This document shows positions 60,647 to 64,000 of a DNA stretch of 64,000 nucleotides, piece by piece. Numbering within the stretch: the stretch's first letter is position 1; each line of letters opens with the position of its first letter. The position numbers and the translations under genes are program-made. This DNA is from Mesodorylaimus sp. YZB2_4 (taxonomy: Eukaryota; Nematoda; Enoplea; Dorylaimida; Dorylaimidae): assembly GCA_030248295.1 (NCBI GenBank), contig JASANH010001236.1, forward strand, positions 1 to 64,000, read 5' to 3'. The notes beneath the pieces were generated by a model. The model made no database searches, was not told where the DNA came from, and saw nothing but the letters and a program-made list of their open reading frames with translations.

Positions 60647-61197
60647 ATGTCGATGATTGCTGCACTCAGAGGTATCTTTTGTGAAAAGTCGAATTGTAGT
60701 TTGCCCATCTTAGCCATCATGTCTCGACCAATGATCATGGGTACAGGTAACCCGTCCATTACGTAAAGAGGGTGTTTGAGGGTATGTCCCAGGACCTGGA
60801 TATAAGCAATGACAATGTGGCGTGCGATAGCGGCAGTGCCATTGATTGACTTCATAGGTGCTGACTTGCATGGGCGCACTTCGAGTGCTGGCTGGCTGTG
60901 CATCAGTGTCTGAAGCAGTGTTTCGCTAAGAAAGCTTTTACCTGCTCCAGTGTCCATCAAAGCCTTCGACTGTATCTCTGTATCCGTGAATGTTACTGTT
61001 GGTATAGCAGCTGGGATAAACGAATGAGCGATCTGTGCCGCTTGGATATCCCCATACCTTCCCCTGGTACGACGCGAACTACGTTTCCTTCTCATTCGTC
61101 CAAGGAGTCCACCAAAAGTGATAAGTGAAATAAATGGGCCTGTGATGAAACACAAAATGACAAAAACGCCTTGTAATATCAATGGTCGTTTTATCAA
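60637..61197 (-). CDS. Gypsy-2 aspartic protease with N-terminal TM-like segment
   Basis: LILQGVFVILCFITGPFISLITF is a hydrophobic helix, followed by basic RMRRKRSSRRTRG, then the protease ALMDTGAGKSFLS (active-site DTG), IAYIQVLGH, PLYVMDGLPVPMIIGRDMM (flap and GRD) and FDFSQK. It overlaps the pol frame by 10 bp, implying a frameshift or separate initiation. The TM-like helix ahead of protease is unusual for Gypsy. Confidence 0.8.
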   Translation of the reverse strand: MIKRPLILQGVFVILCFITGPFISLITFGGLLGRMRRKRSSRRTRGRYGDIQAAQIAHSFIPAAIPTVTFTDTEIQSKALMDTGAGKSFLSETLLQTLMHSQPALEVRPCKSAPMKSINGTAAIARHIVIAYIQVLGHTLKHPLYVMDGLPVPMIIGRDMMAKMGKLQFDFSQKIPLSAAIIDMCS

Positions 61198-61224
61198 AAC
61201 TTGACGCCCCGTTTTTCTTCTTTC

Positions 61225-62127
61225 TCATTGACCATGGTCTTGACTTTGGTCTCTGGGTATCAGCGTTGCGGCTATGGCTGCGATCAATCGCCCTATGGCG
61301 CAAAAGGATGATGTTAGGATCGTGAGTAGAGCAGCAAATGTGAGACATACTTGCCGATTTCCATTACCGCTTGAACCGGCCCCGTCCAATCCAGTTGGTG
61401 GTTGATTGCTTCCGTCATTCACTGGCGGCTGGTTGCTTCCATCGTTAACTGGTGGTTGACTGCTTCCGTTGTCCGCTGGCGGCTGACTGTTTCCATTGTC
61501 AACTAGTGGTTGAACATTTCCGGCTAATGGTTGACTATTGCCAGCTGGCGGCTGGCTACCTTCAGTAGCGTTGCTAACGGGCTGTAACAAATCAGGACCT
61601 CGCTCTGCTATTACCCATTCTTCTTCTGATTTGTACGCACATTCGTCGAATGATTCAAATAGATGAAAATCGGCTGAGTAGAAGTCCTCCATGGGGAACT
61701 GCTGCTCCTCCTGTTCGATAGCTGCGTGCTGCCCTCTCCCAGTGGTATTGGGGTTGGATGACCGATTCGGACCTTTCTCGTTCCTACTGTTACTCTGTCC
61801 TTGGTTCCTGATTTCTCCATTACGTGGTTGATTACCCTGGTTACCACGACTCCCTACTCTATTGCCTCTTGGATAGTGACCTGACTGTTTACCCCTTTGA
61901 TCACTGACCTGGTAATTGACGTCGGCGGGCTCTTGACCGCCAAGGCGACCTTTGGCAGCTAAGTACAATCGGCAAAATGCGCGCTGATGATTTGGCTTTC
62001 CGCAATGCAGGCAAGCCATATTGCCGTTTTGTCCAAACGATTGTTTCGACGTTGCCAATGATCGGCATTGCCCGATGGAATGGCCGATGAATCCGCAATA
62101 CGTACAACGAGCTTGTTGCCGATTCAT
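61225..62127 (-). CDS. Gypsy-2 Gag C-terminal region with two CCHC knuckles
   Basis: CTYCGFIGHSIGQC and CLHCGKPNHQRAFC are nucleic-acid-binding knuckles. A Gly/Asn/Arg-rich stretch and an acidic segment (IEQEEQQFPMEDF) follow. A tandem repeat then reads QPPADNG/QPPVNDG (about nine units), and a hydrophobic end completes the ORF (LTFAALLTILTSSF). Overlaps or follows the Gag N-terminal ORF (62137-62880) in another frame. Confidence 0.75.
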   Translation of the reverse strand: MNRQQARCTYCGFIGHSIGQCRSLATSKQSFGQNGNMACLHCGKPNHQRAFCRLYLAAKGRLGGQEPADVNYQVSDQRGKQSGHYPRGNRVGSRGNQGNQPRNGEIRNQGQSNSRNEKGPNRSSNPNTTGRGQHAAIEQEEQQFPMEDFYSADFHLFESFDECAYKSEEEWVIAERGPDLLQPVSNATEGSQPPAGNSQPLAGNVQPLVDNGNSQPPADNGSSQPPVNDGSNQPPVNDGSNQPPTGLDGAGSSGNGNRQVCLTFAALLTILTSSFCAIGRLIAAIAATLIPRDQSQDHGQ

Positions 62128-62136
62128 CGATTGCTG

Positions 62137-62880
62137 TTAGGACGATGCTTGATTGTTATTTCCAGATGGACCATTGCGTCCACCTCGATTTCCGTTACCA
62201 CGGCCACCGTACGCCAAATTGAGACTATTGCTGATATCGATTGGAGGATTTGTCACGATCGAACGTTGTACTTCTGAAGAGGTCAAGGAAAACATTCTTT
62301 GATTCAGTTCAGCTGTATTTGCAGCTGCTACGACCTCATTTAAATTCCTTCCCATATTTAGATATGCTGCTTTCCAAAGTTTATTATTAGGGTGAGTTTT
62401 CTCATGGGTCTCCAACCCGCTAACAAAACGTTCTTTGAGCACTAAAGTCCTAGCTGCGTCCTGCTCGTTGCCATAGGCTTGTTGTACAAGTGTCCTCAAA
62501 TCTCGTAAATAGTCGGCTACAGTTTCACTTTTCTGCTTTTTCCTACTTTGCAGTTGTTGACGCCAAATTGCGACTTGATGTGGAAAAACCAAATTAGCTT
62601 GTAAGAATTCTTTGACTTGTGCGTAGGTATTAACGCGAGCTGCTGGTGCGCTTCTAAACGCGTCCAATGCTATATCTTTTAATGCTTTCTTCAGCTCATG
62701 CAAGCGTATTTCATCAGTTACATTAGTTACTAAATTAGCGTGATACTCGAATTGATCAAACCATTTAGTTATATCTTGCGTGAGCTCACCAGTCAATGGC
62801 GAATTTTCCTAAATGCGATAGAATGGTTGGTGCATAGTAGCCATGGCAGCCGTCAATGCTGCGAGTGCAGCTTCTGCCAT
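62137..62880 (-). pseudogene. Gypsy-2 Gag N-terminal region
   Basis: ATG 62880 (MAEAALAALTAAMATM), TAG at 62809-62811, then in frame ITKWFDQFEYHANL, VKEFLQANLVFPHQ, SETVADYLRDLRTLVQQAY and LKERFVSGL, the capsid pattern of Gypsy Gag (W..F..y.......F..v......, F...Y...L). It ends in a Gly/Asn-rich stretch. The stop looks like a C-to-T change or is read through. Confidence 0.8.
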
Positions 62881-62939
62881 GGTTGGACTCGATTACCCAA
62901 AACAACTGCTGAGCGAATGGAGAGGTCGCTTTGGACTGG

Positions 62940-63175
62940 CACTCCTGGGTGGTAGTCTCTTTAGGAACTATCGCACCTAGCAGAGTGGTAGCTTGTTTGG
63001 CAGCTATCGCACTCAGAAAAGGTGGTGGTAACCTCTTTGTTAGCTATCGCACCTAGCAGAGTGGTAGCTCCTTTGGCAGCTATCGCACTCAGAAAAGGTG
63101 GTGGTAGCCTCTTTGGCAGCTATCGCACCTAGCAGAGTGGTAGTCTCTTTGGCAACTATCGCACTCGGAGATGCA
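62940..63175. repeat. Tandem repeat of about 35-75 bp (CAGAGTGGTAGC / TTTGGCAGCTATCGCACTC)
   Basis: Three higher-order units, each made of two similar halves ending CTATCGCAC, in the presumed leader of Gypsy-2 between gag and the 5' LTR. A poly-C tract (63220-63231) follows. Confidence 0.85.
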
Positions 63176-63236
63176 CTCACAGTAGGGTAGAGTCTCTCCC
63201 CCTGGGTAAGACCTGAGCGGCCCCCCCCCCACAATG

Positions 63237-63700
63237 TGATGTAGTTAGGCTGGGATGTTTCTAGCCCTCAGTCCTAATCACACCACACTCAATGATGCTT
63301 ACCCAAAGTACGTTGATACGGCGTGAACCTCTGCACACGTCGGGCACCAGTAATTCGTGCCATTGATTTCACGATGCGCTGACGAAATAAAAAAATAGAG
63401 ATGAAGTTTACTCGAAGGCGTGACGCACGGGAAATAAACACAGTGACAGACATGCTCAGGGCTCCTCCTTATATACCCTTCCTAATACACAAGCCTATAG
63501 TAAAACTAGTTGGTGATCGGTACAAATGAGAAATTAGAATGCAATTGAAAGTCAATATGCAAAACAGAGTAATGTACGTGCCTATGCCCAATGAGTCGTC
63601 ATGCAAATTTGTGGAATAAAAATCCAGTCAAGGTCCAGAAAGTCTGATGGCAGAATCACTAAGATGAAACGTATCTATTCCTAATGAGCTCGCTTGCTTG
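63237..63700 (-). other. Probable Gypsy-2 5' LTR or flank, no gene
   Basis: From TGTGATGTAG at 63235 rightwards there is no coding potential. A TATA-like CCTTATATACCC at about 63470 would suit an LTR promoter read on the minus strand. No second LTR is available to define the borders. Confidence 0.4.
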
Positions 63701-63734
63701 ATCCCGACATAAGAAGAGATTCTCACTCTGATTG

Positions 63735-63994
63735 TGCGGCAAATCCGAATAGCCATATCACGGAAAGTTTGGAGGAACTGTCGGAAAAGGCGTCCCAAAT
63801 TGAGAGACAGAGAAGTTCAAGGATGAAATTTTGCAACTGCATATTCTGCGGGACAAAGCGCGAGAAGCGGTAAAGAATGCAGATTCCATATCAGCGTTTA
63901 GAGAGCGGCAGACCTTGCACAAGTTGGGAGGACTGTGCAAGCAAATGGACAATTATGTCGACTTCCTGACCCTGATCACTTTGAATGGTGGCAG
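63735..63994 (+). pseudogene. Polinton DNA polymerase B exon of a further element, at the right edge
   Basis: Reading rightwards: AANPNSHITESLEELSEKAS in one frame, then after a 1-nt shift near 63818 KFKDEILQLHILRDKAREAV, RQTLHKLGGLCKQMDNYVDF and LITLNGG up to a consensus donor AG|GTGAGT at 63994. The segment LHKL...LITLNGG aligns with LTQLHRKLDRY...ITYNSGRYDLNL of the 2905-6184 polymerase and LVLTLNGGKYDLNL of the 53.6-58.7 kb one. Only this exon end is in the window. An intron here is absent from both other copies. Confidence 0.7.
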
Positions 63995-64000
63995 GTGAGT

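Larger units (their letters stand above)
58780..63230 (-). mobile_element. Second Gypsy retrotransposon, lacking integrase
   Basis: Gag, protease, RT and RNase H on the minus strand. Coding ends at a degraded RNase H-connector (FEIRYRPGKR) at about 58800, where Polinton C sequence starts at once. LTRs are not clearly recognisable; sequence right of 63230 may contain the 5' LTR. Confidence 0.85.

Overview
The window is a transposon-dense piece of an invertebrate animal genome. The evidence is spliced genes with very short GT-AG introns (about 43-70 bp, plus one GC-AG intron), Polinton/Maverick elements, BEL/Pao, Gypsy and Copia retrotransposons, a jockey/CR1-type LINE, a PIF/Harbinger derivative, and abundant micro- and minisatellites. 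I cannot name the species. No ordinary host housekeeping gene is evident; almost every coding segment belongs to a mobile element.

Layout. (1) 1-7.1 kb: Polinton A, with a decayed integrase (-), a YqaJ-fold protein (+), a type II membrane protein (-), a proline-rich protein (-), a protein-primed DNA polymerase B (-, intronless, one frameshift) and a second YqaJ-fold protein (+). (2) 7.2-16.6 kb: a 36-bp minisatellite, a 3'-truncated Copia element with one LTR and an internal initiator-tRNA PBS, a Harbinger derivative with transposase exon 1, a 300-bp ATGT array, and a degraded repeat-protein ORF. (3) 17.2-23.5 kb: a BEL/Pao element (-) abutting a Gypsy pol remnant (-). (4) 24-29.7 kb: Polinton D remnants (Cys-rich protein, membrane protein pseudogene, two-TM protein, YqaJ-fold protein, integrase fragment) with a LINE inserted. 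(5) 29.7-31.9 kb: a 2.1-kb module with about 280-bp terminal inverted repeats starting AGTAGT, carrying a stand-alone dsRNA-binding-domain protein and a type II membrane glycoprotein. (6) 31.9-58.7 kb: Polinton B/C, split by a 7.7-kb Gypsy element (39.9-47.6 kb). It carries a YqaJ-fold protein, a two-TM protein, an AID/APOBEC-like deaminase candidate, a secreted Cys-rich protein, an unknown protein, a chromodomain integrase, a basic core-like protein, a capsid protein, a packaging ATPase, two small conserved Polinton proteins, a membrane glycoprotein, a Cys-rich protein, an unknown spliced gene and an intron-bearing DNA polymerase B. (7) 58.8-63.2 kb: a second Gypsy element (-) lacking integrase. 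(8) 63.7-64 kb: a DNA polymerase B exon of a further Polinton (+) running off the edge.

How it works together. Polintons are virus-like self-synthesising DNA transposons: integrase inserts, PolB copies, and MCP plus ATPase imply capsid packaging. The accessory genes here are the novel part. A dsRBD protein (possible antagonist of RNAi or dsRNA sensing), an APOBEC-like deaminase, catalytically altered YqaJ-fold proteins present in four copies, and recurrent membrane and Cys-rich proteins look like the accessory toolkit of a DNA virus. The intact Gypsy separately appears to have gained a PWWP-like chromatin-reader domain behind its integrase. Nearly all elements carry premature stops or frameshifts, so this is a graveyard of relatively recent copies.
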